Assembly: GCA_021209875.1 (NCBI GenBank)
Contig: JAGYVD010000001.1
Location: 2,356,001-2,420,000 of the forward strand
Reading direction: 5' to 3'
DNA length: 64,000 bases
Source: Rosellinia necatrix
Taxonomy: Eukaryota; Ascomycota; Sordariomycetes; Xylariales; Xylariaceae
In this document: one piece after another, positions 1 through 13,530 of the stretch
Layout of the letters: each line of letters opens with the position of its first letter
Numbering within the stretch: position 1 is the first letter of the stretch
The notes under the pieces: generated by a model
Database searches by the model: none
Seen by the model: the letters and a program-made list of their open reading frames with translations, nothing else
What the model was told of the DNA's origin: nothing
Translations under genes and position numbers: made by a program

Positions 1-1378
1 AAAGTGTCCGGCACCTCACGAACTCGAATAGCTTGAGCTCTAGCTCGATGTAGCCCTTAAACAGCTTGTCCTTGGGGCACATACCGATGGCCTGGCCGAG
101 TGACCTCCGTGCCATAGTCAACTCTCCTTGGCGGAGTTCGAATTGCGCCTTTAATAACCATATCTTGGCGAAGGTAAACTTCTTGTGAGGTATTAGGTCC
201 AAACAAAGTTTATAGATCTGGCGAGCCCGGTCGATATCCTTGGCCTCCATCTCCTCCCACAGCGCATAGAATACCCAGAGGTAGACATACCGGCGCCAAT
301 GCCGTTTCTCCTGCGTCGGAGGGATCTGTGCCACAGCTCTCTCGTACACATCCCTGACGCGGTCAAGATCTCCTGCCGTTTCTTCAAGCCGGGCATAATC
401 GAACCATACATCGTAGTTCTTTGGGTTCTCTTTGATCTGGTCTTCATAGATGCGCCGCCTCTTGGATAATACGACATCCTCGACGCCGTCTTTGTCACCG
501 TACTGCTTCTCAAAGGTCGTATATGCTTTATGAAGCCCCATGGACTTGGACCGCGGGAGGCGGTCAAGAGCGTATTTGTAGATGGCCCTCGCGCGTTCAT
601 ACTCTTTCAGCTTGGCCTCGAATCTAGCGTAGGCGATGAAAAGCCTCTCATCGACAAACTCGTCGCCGAGAGCCTCGACGGCGGCCCCGTAGACTTCACG
701 AACCAAGTCGCTCGTTCCAAACTCCTCCTCGAACTTGGCCCACTTGATCCAATTTCGCGGCTCGGGGCGGACGATGGTGAAGCGCTCAAATATAGACCGG
801 GCACGGTCGTACTCGCCGTAGCGTTTCTCCAGCTTGATGTAGGCGCTCCATGCGGTCTCGTCGGGCTCCCACTCCATCCACCTCTCGAAAATCTGTCGCG
901 TGCCGGGGATATTGCCCAGCATCTCTTCCATATACACATACTTGTACCACAGCTTATCGACCCTGGGCAAGATGGTGACGGCGCGGTCGAGCAGATTCCG
1001 GGCGTGGTTGATATTTCTATTTCGCATCTCGGCCTCGATGTATCGGATCCACAGCACCACCGACGTGGCGTCGACGTCCAGGGCTCTTTCAAAGATCGAG
1101 CGAGCGCGCTTGAATTCCTTCTGTTCAAGTTCCCACGCGGCATAGCGCATCCAGTTGTTCATGTTGATCCGGTTGCGCCTGACATAGTCTTCAAACTCCT
1201 TGCGTTTGCGGCCCTGGAACTCATGAAGCTCTTCGAGGTCGGCGAAACGCTGCGTCGGGGCCTGTACGCCCGTGTCCTGGCGGTCGACGGCCTCTCGAAG
1301 CAGCTGCTCAGCCGATATTTGCACCGGCGCAGCGGCCTTGTTCTTGACCCTCGGAGGGCCGCGAGAGGACTCCATCAT
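1..1378 (-). CDS. clf1: Pre-mRNA-splicing factor Clf1 (crooked neck / Syf3), 3' end cut off by window edge
   Basis: Reading the minus strand from the ATG at 1378 gives one uninterrupted frame of 459 codons that leaves the window without a stop. The family is usually about 670-690 residues, so roughly the last third is missing. The N-terminus begins [14 protein letters not shown], typical of fungal Clf1. It is followed by tandem HAT (half-a-TPR) repeats with recurring W-x-x-Y/W and ERAR-x-I/V-F/Y-ERA signatures, for example [29 protein letters not shown] and [19 protein letters not shown]. Clf1 is known as a scaffold of the Prp19/NTC complex in the nucleus, needed to assemble and activate the spliceosome. 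No intron is visible in this part. A second ATG lies directly after the first (1375-1373), so the exact start is uncertain by one residue. The gene is divergent from another splicing gene, prp31. Confidence 0.95.
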   Translation of the reverse strand, partial: MMESSRGPPRVKNKAAAPVQISAEQLLREAVDRQDTGVQAPTQRFADLEELHEFQGRKRKEFEDYVRRNRINMNNWMRYAAWELEQKEFKRARSIFERALDVDATSVVLWIRYIEAEMRNRNINHARNLLDRAVTILPRVDKLWYKYVYMEEMLGNIPGTRQIFERWMEWEPDETAWSAYIKLEKRYGEYDRARSIFERFTIVRPEPRNWIKWAKFEEEFGTSDLVREVYGAAVEALGDEFVDERLFIAYARFEAKLKEYERARAIYKYALDRLPRSKSMGLHKAYTTFEKQYGDKDGVEDVVLSKRRRIYEDQIKENPKNYDVWFDYARLEETAGDLDRVRDVYERAVAQIPPTQEKRHWRRYVYLWVFYALWEEMEAKDIDRARQIYKLCLDLIPHKKFTFAKIWLLKAQFELRQGELTMARRSLGQAIGMCPKDKLFKGYIELELKLFEFVRCRTL

Positions 1379-1949
1379 CGCTGGTTGGGGGAGGTGATTG
1401 CGGTCGGAATTGTACAGGGAGAGGAGGGCGCGATGTAGATTGGTGGTATGGAGATTGAGAGAGCACAGCTATCAATTCGGTTGCTTAGATTGAAATAGGC
1501 GAGGCGTGGCGATGGTCTTACGAATGTGTGAGGGAAAACGGGATGACATGGAACGATGGCTCTCATATTCAAGATGTGATAAAGATTGCTATGACAACCT
1601 TAAGCTGGCTCTATCTACTTAGGGTACTACTAGTTGATGATATGCATTTATCAGGATGTATATCCTATTACCCAAGCTACCTACACCACACCACCCTGTC
1701 TCTAAGTGGGGGTATATGGCCCATACATGAGGTACAGGTTGTCTGATTGGTCTAATCTAAGCGTGCCAAAGCCATGCTCAACGCGCGCTGGTCCCACTTT
1801 ATTTCTTCCGGGCTCCTTGTCGCATTCATTATTCATCTCGCCTCTCTGGAGCCTGTGGCCCTACTGCACTGCTTAAACTCATCAACCAAACCACCTCCAT
1901 CACCGCCTCTAGCCTCGTGCATTACCCTGCTGCGCCAACGAACCACACA
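1379..1949. promoter_or_regulatory. Shared divergent promoter region between clf1 and prp31
   Basis: This 571-bp gap separates the start codons of two divergently read splicing genes, so both promoters and 5' leaders must lie here. The stretch just before prp31 is rich in CTC/CAC pyrimidines, as expected of a fungal leader. I see no unmistakable factor-binding site. The ORFs in it are short and without coding character. Confidence 0.6.
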
Positions 1950-3904
1950 ATGTCGACGCTAGCAGACGAGCTCCTCCAGGACTTTGAGGACTCGGGCTCT
2001 GAAAACGGCGATCTTCAGAACGATAACGGGCCTGATCCAGATGATGGCCCAGCCTTGCCCAACAGCGACCATCGTGAGAACGACACCATGATGATGGACG
2101 ACGATGACGCCGAGGACCCCGATGGCGACGAAGACGACGGAGACGAAGATATGGGCGGGGTAGATGGGATTGTGAATGCCATGGAGGATGCAGAGGCTGC
2201 CAAAGCAAGAGTCGAGAAGATGCAGCTCGGCAACATCAAGGACGTCCGGAAGGTTACCAGTGTCATGGATAGGCTGGAACCGCTCCTCAAGGTTGGTTGA
2301 TCATCCCCCACCCCAACTGGCGGTACAAGCGTTTGTTTACATCTGTTGGCTTGAGCATCAGACCTGACCGATTCGCTGGCCTATTGCAGGACATCTCTCA
2401 TTTCGAATCGAAACCTCTTTCGCATGCGACCACCAACGTCGGCAACATCGAAGACAACCCCGAATACAAGATCCTTACCGAGTCCAATACCCTCTCTACT
2501 CAGATCGATGGCGAGATAATGAAAGTTCACAAGTTCATCAGAGACCACTACTCGGCCAGGTTCCCCGAGTTGGAAACCCTGATCCAGAACCCAATAGAGT
2601 ATGCCAAAGTCGTAGCTATCCTTGGCAATGGCCCGATGGATTCCGACAGCATAAGAGCCATACAGGAGTCGACCAATAATTCCTTGGGTGAATCCCTTAA
2701 ATCCGTCCTCGACGGGCCATCTCTGATGGTCGTCACCGTCGAGGCTACCACAAGCAAGGGACGTGGGATTACTCGGGAAGAGCTGGACCGCATTCTCCGG
2801 GCCTGTCATATGATGATCACGATGGACAAGGCAAAAAAGACATTGACAGACTATGTCCAGTCTCGGATGAGTATTTTCGCACCCAACCTGACGGCCGTGG
2901 TCGGGTCACTGACGGCCGCCCAACTAATCAACACAGCTGGCGGCCTAACAAACCTATCCCGGGTCCCTGCCTGCAATATCGCCGCCTGGGGAACCAACAA
3001 GTCAAGGAGCGCAGCTTTCGCCACCAATACCTCGATCAGGCAGCAGGGGTTTCTGTACTACTCACCTATTATTCGCGGCGTACCGAACGATCTGAAAAAG
3101 AAAGCTATGAAGGCAGTGGCAGCTAAGTTGGTGCTTGCAGCTCGTGCCGATACAAGCCACGCTACTCCCGACGGCTCATATGGAGAAGAGCTTCGCGCTC
3201 AGTGTTTGGAGCGGCTAGACAAGATTACGGAACCTCCTCCGAATAAGGGACAGCGAGCCTTACCGGCACCCGATGACAAGCCCTCTCGAAAGAGAGGTGG
3301 CCGCCGAGCGCGGAAAGCAAAAGAAGCCACTGCCATGACAGAAATACGGAAGGCGCAGAACCGTATGGCCTTCGGCAAAGAAGAGAAGGAAGCCGGATAC
3401 GGCACTGGTGATTCCACTGTTGGGCTAGGTATGATAGGCCAGGCCGGCGATGGCCGCATCCGAGGCATGCAGATTGACAACCGGACGAGGGCAAAGCTGA
3501 GCCAGAAGCACAAAGGTTGGGGTGGGGCCACGCCTATTGGCGGCGCGGCGTCCTCACTGCGTGGTTTCGGCCAGTCAGCTCATAATATCGACCTCCGTGG
3601 CAAAGGTTTACGTACGTCAGGCGTAGGCTCGACTATCGGAGGCGGAGCGGGAACGGCGTCCTCCTTAGCGTTCACTCCGGTGCAAGGTCTCGAGCTCGTA
3701 GATCCCAAGGTTCAGGCCGAACTTAGTCGCAAGAGAAAGGCGGAGGAAGATCGCTGGTTCAAAGGAGGCACCTTCACCCAAGTCGGAGGCGGCGCTGCTA
3801 GTTCTGCCAACGGCGGGTTCAAAGTCCCCGCGCACCCACCGAATAAGAAAATCGACACGGGCGCCGGCAAAATGGGACCCCCGACGTTACCGGTCAAGAA
3901 GTAG
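1950..3904 (+). CDS. prp31: U4/U6 snRNP protein Prp31 (Nop domain)
   Basis: Two exons, 1950-2291 and 2390-3904, give 618 residues. The 98-nt intron has a GT...CAG frame, a CTGAC branch-like site near 2365, and joins codons in phase 0 (LEPLLK to DISHFES). Residues 1-70 are very acidic (DDDDAEDPDGDEDDGDEDM). The central part carries the Prp31/Nop56-58 fold, with characteristic stretches including HKFIRDHYSARFPELE, LNPIEYAKVV-like sequence and the Nop core around SRVPACNIAAWG, SIRQQGFLYYSPII and KAMKAVAAKLVLAAR. The C-terminus has the basic KPSRKRGGRRARKAKEA segment and a glycine-rich tail. In other organisms the protein binds the U4 snRNA k-turn with Snu13 and stabilises the U4/U6.U5 tri-snRNP. 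The start ATG was chosen because it opens the acidic head and follows a pyrimidine-rich leader. Confidence 0.96.
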
Positions 3905-6900
3905 CGGACAGCCTCCTAGATTAGGTACGGATGCGCGATACGGTAGAATGACGGACAGACGCCACCGCACGGCGGTTCATACAGGCGTTCACAGTGTATG
4001 ATGGACCATCAGAGAACCACATTTGGGTGGGCGTGCGGGCGTTTGGTGTGGCGTTTCCAACGGGAAGACTAGATCCGTGATACCACTGTTTTATCGGTGG
4101 TTTTTATTTTTATTTTGATCCCTTTCGCCTACACGCTACGCCCGGGGCATCGAAATAGTAGCAAATAGCTTGGTAGTTTGGGGGAGATGGCGTCAAAGTT
4201 TCCGCTTAGCAGCTAGCTAGCCAGCCGTTAATAAGATAGTTGCCTCGATTCGCCTTTGGATAGCGCCGTCAACAGCGCTTACTCCTCCCCATTGATTCGA
4301 TCTTGCGCTTCGGGACCATAGCACGATCTACTACACACGTTAGTAGGTAACGAACGACCCGATGCGAACCCTAGCCGCCTGAAATCGGTGAATCCCTCCC
4401 AGGTCCTATGTTCAACGGATTCCATGCCATAGCTATCACGAAGTCCCAAATCGTGTGATATGATGGCAATGCCAAGCAAGCCCATTGGCAATTGGCAACC
4501 TCGAGACAAGCGGCGTGATTGAACTATTTTGGATATAGTCCCGACCAATGCCTGCCATTCCCATTTGCCAGGAACTTAGTATATTGAAGTATACCACACC
4601 AGGATCCGATAGGCGGACGAAAGTATCATGCAGGAGAAGATAGGTTGCGGACGGACCCTGTACCTACTAACGCACATCATATTTACTCTAATGCTGGGGC
4701 CATCAACTGCGCTGCATACATACATACCCACTCACCCGTGCATCGCAAGGCTAGACAGGTATCTAGATGGATCAACCCTGCGCGCTCGGCTTGCGCCTAG
4801 GATGCTCTTCAGGGTTGATAGGGTCACACCACCTAGGTGAGAGTGACACCGGGGAAATGCAACTACGAAGTTCCGTCGACTGGGCATCTGGCTCGAGGAC
4901 GAGGTAGACGAGCCAAGTGTCAGGTAACCCTGAGATAGGAACTCACCTGGCTTTAGGTTTGGTTGTTTTTCTGTTTGCCCTATGTTTGTTGCCAATCAAA
5001 ATTCACAGGCGGGCATTTTTGGGTCGCAAAGTTCTCGGTCTGAGGAGGGGCACGCTCCGATGACATGAAGCCGGCTGGTACGACGACGAGGAAGAAGCAC
5101 GTGCCGGGTCACGTCTATGTGCCCCTAGGGGTCTATCCCCCGCCGCCGGGATAATAGGACTAGAGCGAATGCATGTTTTTAAGATGGCGAGACGGGTAAC
5201 TCGCACGACGGCGAGAGAACAAATTAGGCCCCGGTTCTAGACCCTCGACTATAACAGTGAGATTTGCGGCCGAGCGAGTCCCGGCTGGGTCCAGAACACC
5301 AGCCCGAGGGATCAGTATACTTTTAAGCTACCCCGTGTCGACAAGCCTCCGTCCCTGCCGGGATATACGTCCGTATATTTGATTGCCGCCAGCGTGCAAC
5401 AAATAAACGGCGACGCTTATGTTCGAGTCTTGGCTTCCTCACTCCTCATTCACCCCTTGCCTTTCGTGCCTTTCATGTTGCTCCTCCGTTCTATACCAAG
5501 TGATACAGGGTAGGCAGTAGCAAGGTCTAGGGTGGCTGGAGGCCATATGTACTTATGTGTCTGTCTATAATATGTTGTCTCAAGCCATGGGGGCATGTCG
5601 AGGTGGAGGCGTTTTGAGGCTTTGCAGACACTCTCGGCTCAGAGAGGTTCAAGCTCAAGGCCCCCTCCCCTCATGGTTCTCTCACGTCATTATGATCTTT
5701 GACATGTTCTAATAGCGTTCGTAGGGCCATGCAATTAATGTACATGCACCTGCCCACGTAGCATGAAAGCGCGGACGTCATGTCGTGGAGAGATGTTGTT
5801 TGGTAGCCGTCATTTATACATGCTTCCCACTCTGCTGTACTGTAAGTTCCAACCCGCGCAAAAATCATTGCACGTTGCATGTGCCAGCGCTATGCACGGT
5901 ATATATCCCATGTGGGCTCTCCGGTGTGTGTCGCTCACCCTGTCATTTTGTGCCTGAGAAAAGCCAGAAGCTACAGTTGGAGTCTTGACGGGCCTAGATT
6001 ACTCCATCCAACCCCACAAAGCGCGGTCGCGATACGAAGCCGTCGCAATAGCTGCACTCGCGCTTCTGCTAGGACTTACACACAGCATCAGTGTATGTTC
6101 TCTGTCGTCAGCCGGATGTGATCTTCGTGAGGGGTGGTGGGTAACTCGTCTATTCCATCTCCTGCCTGCTGTCCGTATATGCCGGCACTTTATTTTCTAT
6201 ACAAATGAGCTCCTCGTCTATGTATGTGAACGTCGTGCAAGGACATGGATTCTTGCGGCACTAGAAATTAGCTGTCAGTCCGCGAGAACACATCCCAGCT
6301 AAAGATATTGGATGAAGTGCGATACACCCTCTCGGCGCACATTACAGATACCAATTACTGTGTAGATAGTTGTTTTGTCTATACCATCTCCTAGGTGTAT
6401 TAGGCCGGGAACCGCAGCATGTAGATTAAATGCCAACGGACAAGGAGAGACGACACCAACCCAGGCTAAACCTGGGCCATAGTTTAGCTAGATATCTACC
6501 GGCGACCATCACGTCTGTGTCATGTGTGCGTGCGTATATGTCGGAGATAAGAAGCTCGGGGGACTACGTTCGAGTTGGCTAGGTCCGATGGGGATGCATG
6601 AGACGAATGAGACGAAGACTGCGCGGTGGAAGCGAGAACTGCCAAACCCCCGCACCTCGCAAACATGGGATATTAGAAAGAATCCCATTTCCCAAACCCC
6701 GCCCAGCACCAGCACCAACACCAGCACCAGCACCCTGCTGCTGTGCGACCGCACCAAGGGCGAGAGAAACCTGGGGCGCATCGCGGGCCAAGTATCGAGG
6801 CATCGAGCCAAGTATCGAGCCCTCCCTCCAGATTGGAGACTCACTGCTCGGACGTCTAGGCTGGGTAGGGGAGACATGACTCGCCTAGACCCGAGCAGTC

Positions 6901-9900
6901 CGCACGACTCGGACCGATCTCCAGTGTTTCGCATCTGCCAGGCGCACAGTTTGCTCAGGCACCTTGTCGAAATGCATTCGTCATCAGCTTGTTTTTGCAC
7001 GGACGCTCTCGGGCTTGGTAGTATGGAATGGTTGATAGAGCACCGACGTCCGTCGATCTTCTGCCGGCTGTCGGGCGATGCGGGGAAATGATCGGCGACC
7101 GTTGAGCGTGACGGTTTTTTACCGGGACTTCATCAGCTTCACGTCATTCGCGCCCGTCTGGCGGATGCGCTGGATCCGCAGCCGGGTTGGATGAACAGCC
7201 AATGCGGAGGATGCATTCCTAAGGCTCCCAACGCTGCTAGCTGTGTGGTGATGGACGGGGGGGAGGGCAAGGGGCGATTGGCTGGCCATGGCCGGTCGGT
7301 GTGTTGCCTTTCCATAGGTGACACTAGCTACCTTGTAAAGCACAGCTGCCCTGAGTCGTGACAGTCGTGACTAGAGGGACGGCCGAGCCGGTCAGCGCCC
7401 TCCCGAGATTCACCGGGCGGAACCCTCGGGAAGACCCTTCTGGATGAGTCGTGGGAAAGCGAACTTCTCGGTCGCTCGCTCACTTCTCGATCGTCTGCCC
7501 GTCCCCCCGTCGTGGTCTGGCAGAGTTGTCACACGCCTACTTCTGTACACGTTACCCACCTGCCTAGGGTACCCAGGACGGGCAATGTGTGGGCTGGTGG
7601 TTGCGGAACACTGCACGCTTGGAAGAGCGCCGTTGAGTGCTGGCGATTAGTTTACGCACCCCCGGGCCCATGCGCCCCAGAGCCATCCCGTCAAGGCGTG
7701 GTCTCCAAGTATATTGCCGATTCGCTGCTTACCTACAATGTGCCCCTGGTGGTGTTGTTGGAGAGGGGCTTGGAAGGATTCGCCAGGGACTGTAGTCATC
7801 TCATGCCAAAAGCCCAGATGAGGAAAGAACGGGCTCAGCTGGAGCGAAGGCAGATCGAGGGTCCTCTGCCCGAAATATACCTCAAGTGCCAGTAGTTAAC
7901 TACCTAGGTAGGTCGGTAGGTACCCATTCGTAAAAAGGGCAAAAAGGCACCAGGCGCCCTTGCCCTTTTTTTTATCCCACTCTAACGCGACTACCCAACC
8001 TAGAGAATGTCCCATGTACCCCTCTCCCTCCCTCTCCCTCCCCCCCTCCCCCCCTCTCTCTCTCTCGCGCTCGCGCGCGCGCGCAAATGCTATGTGGGCC
8101 AGTGGGTTGTAGTGGGTTCTATGCCTGACTACTTGAGGATCGGCGGGATTGAAATTATCGATCACGCATACAATGCATCGATCTCCACGAGTGGTGATGA
8201 AGTCCAGACGTCACCCCGAAAGAGCATTTACCAAGTAAAGGCAAAATGTTTTAACAACTAGCTGCACGATTGAAGGGACGAGCCTCTATAAGATAAAATC
8301 ATATACTGACTGGTGGCGGGCCAGAGACAACGCCTGTAACCAATTATAAGAATACAAGGGCCACTAGGTACATTTCGACCTTCGATCACGGGCGCTGTAT
8401 ACATACAGCTCATGGTGGGTCCGGCTATCTCACTTTTCCATTTGCAATAAGCCTACTTCGTACGTATAACAACACTCTCTAGTTAGCCTTCCATTATCCG
8501 GGCGGTTTGGTTTTAGGGATGAAATCAAGCCTATGCCTGGCATAACTTGGGCATCTTGTGTGGTACGGTAGTTAGCAGACAATCTTTTCAAGTGGGATGG
8601 CACTTGGTCTTGACCCTCTTAACTCGCGGTGTTCTTTCCATGAGATCGTGAGGGCTTCATGGGCAGCCTCTCCTGGCTGTATCTTGACCGGGTTAGGATC
8701 GTCTAGCGATCCCTTTTTAGTTTTGAAAAATTCTTCGTCTCACGCCCTGTTCGAAAGTAACATGACCGTTCTTTTCCAGAAGGTGATCACGATCGAACGT
8801 TCCATCGGAATTCCCATCAAGACATCGGTCTGTGGGCTGGCCCGTGCACTAGTTCTGTACCTCCTTCTGCTCGCTCGTGTGGCACGCTACGCATGTGCAC
8901 CACTTCTTGTGCTTTTATGGCGTTTTGCGACGGTGATCCCGTCGGCCTCGGATAATCGGTACGGCACAGAAGGCGAACCGGCGACGCCCAGTCATTCAAG
9001 CTCGGCTCGTGCTGCTAGTGTTTTGAGCCACGCAACTTGTCCTGGAATGACTAGCATTGCGCTCTGCACTGCGCAATGAAGGGGACTCGGGCACCATGGG
9101 CAGGTTGGGCCATGGATAACCAATGGGAACAACGCACAGGTTCCGAATTTAGCACCGTCTTGGACCCCTACTTTAGTAGAGGTGGACCCTACCTTAGCTC
9201 TACAGGAAGGGGCAAGGGGGAAAGTGTCGATGAGGCTGGTGGTAATAAATCCTCTTGTGCTGTGCACCACCATTTGGGCTTCAAGCATATCCCCTAATCG
9301 GGTCATTCTCGTGGGTCGAAGTTCGAGGGCGGATTTGATGCGAACTGTTACGCAGCCATCTATAGCCCACACAATGTCTACCTGAGCACCGTGCCTACAT
9401 ACCATAGGTATACATATACTATGTAGATTGGTCCGACACATTGATCGGAGGGACGGTGGAGTATCTCTGTCGCAAGACATGCTCAGGCAATGTACTTCGT
9501 ACGGAAGGATATATGTCAACCATCGGCGCACAAGAAATTTTCTTCAAGTTAGTGGCAAGTTAAGCAGAGCTGTTGGTACCTGAAAAGTCTACTAGTCATG
9601 GATAAATGGACCCATCGCTAGGGTAGGTACAGGGTGGAGTACCGATATCTCCACTATAACAGTGTCGCATCGCGAGTATATACTGTATTATATGGATGGC
9701 CTGAGAACCCACATGCCTCTGCTCAACAACAGGGCGGATAGAATAAGAGCGGACTAAGAGGCAGGTACCTACCTGGGTACATGATCTCAAGATGTGTTTT
9801 AGTTACAAAGTTTCAAGAGCAAAGAATTAAAGACACAAGTACAATACAATCATAATATAAAGTAGTTTTTTTTTAGTTTTTTTTTTGTGCAAACAACTCA

Positions 9901-12900
9901 CTGATGTTTAATACACTCTACATTTACACTATTATAGTTGACGTAACTCTATCACGTACTTGTACATCAGTTCAGCATGTAGTTAGTTACCTACTCTAAA
10001 ATTATACTGCAGTTATTTAGACTTTGACAAGTAGTGTACACTAAACCAGCTCGTGTTGGTGTTATGTTCGACCCGCTATAAGTCCTGTCTCCACTAGTAC
10101 ATAATTATGTACATAATGGTATGGCACTGTCCACGTTCGATCGCCTGGCCAAATCTCGATCTGGCCTTCACTCCATCTACTGGCTATATCCGGCCAGCAC
10201 TTAGTAACCGTGACACCCGTTTGCTGTCGAAACGCTGCCCGGTTTTTCACCCTTGTTTTGCTCAGGACCTTTTGCTCCTCAAGGATTTTCTTCCAACGAC
10301 GTCATAGTCCTAGCTCTATCCATTGTTCCTGCCTCACGATACGCTTTCGAGAAGGAGTAAACCTTCGCTTTAAGAATCTTTATTCTTGTCTGCACCTTCC
10401 CACCAGTTCCTGGCTTCTCACTTAGGGCCGGAGGGCTTAGAGGGGTCAGAGGGGGGCGAGGGAGGTAGCGTCCTCAAATCAAACAATATCGCCAGTATTA
10501 TAGTACCGTAGAGCCGAGGTACCTAGCGGACAATGCGTAATTATTTTGCTGCTAACTTATTAATATATGGGCATCCCATACTATGTATGTTACGATTCAT
10601 GACCAAGCGACACAACAATCAAGCCGCAATTGGCCGTGAGTGTGGCATCATGTTTGACAGAGCGACAAGCGAATGAAGGATTCAGCAACGCGTTGCTAGC
10701 GGCCGAACCATTGACTGCTCCATGCCAGCAGAGGGTTTAAAAGGAAGTGATAGGCAACGATCGAGATGCAGGTGGGGTAGAGAAGTATGGCATTCTTGGA
10801 ACGGCAGCATGGAGAAGGAAGAATGCCATGACATGGCCTGGGTGTCTCCCACAGGTCTCTCCAAAGTACCCCGCGGCTAGTCTTCGAGCCACCACTTCTG
10901 AGCCGAAAACGTCAGAGAGCATCGAATTAAGCTACAATATTGAGGACATGAAGGAAAAGCCGATGCTAGCTAGCCTACGTTAGCGGGCATATCTCCGCCT
11001 AGATCTGCCTGATCGCATTTTAATATCAGCAAACCTGCTGAATAAAAAGTGCACATATGGCAGCATCGCCATGGACGAGAGATGGAGGGACAGGGCTCTC
11101 TAGCTCTTAGGCTAGCGACAATCGCAATACATACATACATACATATGTACAAGCGAGCGCACCTGGGTCAAGAGGAACTACAGTCAGATGAAGATGGGGC
11201 GACGACGTCACACTTACGAAGAAGGGTGTGTGCGCCCCCTCAGGAGATACGACGGTCGAGGCTAATAATGATACTGTTTCAAAGCTTGCGATGTGTTTGA
11301 CGGGTCATCCAACAGGAAGAAAGAGATATACTGACTGTCCTCAGATCATTTTAAGAATGATAATACCATCGGGCTACCAGAGGTTGCCGATTTCTCTCAC
11401 CTCACACACGACAGAGAGGTGCTCAGCCCAGTAAATGGTGGGTACGGTAGAAGAACCATGCTCAACGTCCCAGCGACCCGGGGCGGGCTCGAGCCTTCGA
11501 TGTTGAACCATACACAAAGCCTGTCACCCTATACATGGATAGATGGAGCGTGCATACTAGATCTGGCACATATCGTCTTCTACATACCCCGTCGGTCCAG
11601 TTGTATAGATAAATACAGCCATCCAATGTGACCTACGTACATACCACCCTACATACAAGTATCGCCGGATGCGCTGGTAATCAGAGGACTGCTCATGACT
11701 ACAACCATGCATGTTGTCGGGATCCTTATATCGATATACCTTGATAGATTGCCGGTATCATCCCTGATACGATCATGGCAAACACTAATCCAGGCATCGT
11801 CCTCGCCGATTTGATTCCGTCACCGTGCGGTCAAGTTTTATTAGTAATGCCACCCCATAATAGAGTCGAGTCCCGCAGACGAGGATGATTGCTGACAGGT
11901 CAAGTCGACATCACTCCAAAGCAATAGAATACAACACCCTATTGAAACGCTGTCCGATAATACGATACACGTACTACTAAAGGTTCGGGGAAGCTCTAGC
12001 GCCGGTGATATGAATTGTTCGGAACATGGCCGTTCGAATTTCCAACCCTCTTCAGCCCTTGACCCTGCCCCAGTACCACGGTACGGGATAAGGCTGGGGT
12101 TGAGGTCTGCGCGGGAGCTGTTTTGTCCCTAAAAATGGGTGATCCCTGGAGATCGAACCATCCCTGGCGATAGCTACAGGATGGTACTTGGGAAATACAT
12201 GGTGGAAGCAGTACATGCTAGCGTCTCATACGCAAACGGGCAAGCTACGTCTGTCGTGTGCACATTAAAATAGGTGTAGTCGGAGCAGATGGAGTGGAGT
12301 GTATTGCACACCGCGAGTACCCTACATCCCTGCCCGACCCACTCCACAGCACAGAACGCAAAGTTGTAACATAGTAGTGCAGCGACATCTGCACCTCATC
12401 ACACTGAAAACAGGTAGGTACCTACAGCATAAAAAAGGACCCCTTGGCATGCCCCTACAAAGCCCTTTCTTGGCCCCTGCTTGGGCTCGCTCATGCAGCC
12501 CCTCAGGACCCCCGGCCCTGTCTTGGGATGGCTCCGCTTCCTACTTGGCGGCCCTCTCTTTTGGTCCCAGAAAGGACCCAGCGGAACCGCCTAGTGCTCA
12601 GGTACTGTGCTAGCGGGGGTCCTCTTGCGAAGGGTGGTAGCGATCCATAATAGGTAGCGCCCACACAGGGCATGGCGAAGAGGAACGGACGGTACAACTG
12701 CTACCAGATACCCTTATCTATGTAGCACCACGGCCTTCCGCTGCGAGAAAACGGGACTCGATGGGATTCATCGCTTTCCCATGTTTGCCTTTTAATGCGA
12801 CGCCCGCCATCTCACCCAAAACTCGCGCTCTGCCCTCACTCTATTCTTTTATATCAATAGCCCACACTTCTCGGTCCTGATACCTCCATTGTTTACCATC

Positions 12901-13530
12901 CTCACCTCTGTCATCTCTCTTCCCCCCCCTCTCTCTCTCACTCGCTCTCAGCTTCCACCATCTTAAATCTTCGCTGCCTCCTCCATTGATGACAACGCTC
13001 TGCGGCAGCACCTCGCTTTCGTCTCTCATCGGGCAATCCTGCTACATTGGCGCTTTGTCTTGTCCTGGTATACACATCGTCAGGTTTCCTGTCTAATTTA
13101 GAGCAGAGGCAGAGGCAGAAGCAAGAGGCAGAAACAGCAAAGAGCAAGAGCAGCGACAGCAACGGCAGTGCCGCCAGAGAGGGAGAAAAAAAAAACACCT
13201 CCCAATTGAATTGTGTTGAGCTGTTGTCGTGATATTTGCGCCCCTTGACGCCGCAGCGGTTTGATACGATACGTGTGTCCGCGTGCTACTCATACGACAT
13301 CATCTCACCTGTGCCACACGTCTTTGGACATTTGTGGTTCCTGAGTCCAGACCCTCTTACCGCCACCCATTCGGCCCACTTCCCTTATTGGCGGTTCCCA
13401 TTGGAGACAGAACTGTCGGGTGCTGCACATTTCGAGCCTTTCTGCCCTCGGAATTGACGCCCATAGTTTGGAGCGCTACTGTAGCTATCGTCGTTGTCCG
13501 CCACCATACCCAGACATATCAACCACGACC
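3905..13530. other. Long region without a supported gene (about 9.6 kb), including the leader of the next gene
   Basis: No frame here shows a recognisable domain or a splice chain I can defend. The longest ORFs (around 6.5-7.1, 7.5-7.9 and 8.6-9.5 kb) overlap one another on opposite strands and have low-complexity or unstructured products. Visible content: an AGCACC-type microsatellite near 6707-6735, a pyrimidine/CG tract at 8019-8084, an AT-rich stretch at about 9785-10060 with runs of T, a small CATA repeat near 11130-11145, and scattered TACCTAGGTA-like palindromes. From about 12,840 the sequence becomes pyrimidine-rich and then purine-rich (GCAGAGGCAGAGGCAGAAGC near 13,101), which probably belongs to the promoter and 5' leader of the zinc-finger gene. 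Confidence 0.6.
8019..8084. repeat. Polypyrimidine tract followed by alternating CG/GC
   Basis: CCTCTCCCTC units run into C- and CT-rich sequence and then into TCGCGCTCGCGCGCGCGCGC. The first half is a perfect homopurine/homopyrimidine strand and the second alternates purine and pyrimidine, two sequence types known to adopt non-B DNA. No gene is attached to it. Confidence 0.85.

Noticed and set aside
530..1438. 302-codon plus-strand ORF
   Set aside because: It is the antisense shadow of clf1, whose minus-strand HAT-repeat sequence is unmistakable.
6509..7091. Overlapping ORFs of 163 and 189 codons on opposite strands
   Set aside because: They mirror each other across an AGCACC microsatellite and contain no domain; openness comes from base composition.
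8597..9531. 160-codon plus ORF and 179-codon minus ORF, overlapping
   Set aside because: No recognisable motif, no splice support and mutual overlap on opposite strands; a hydrophobic patch alone is not enough.
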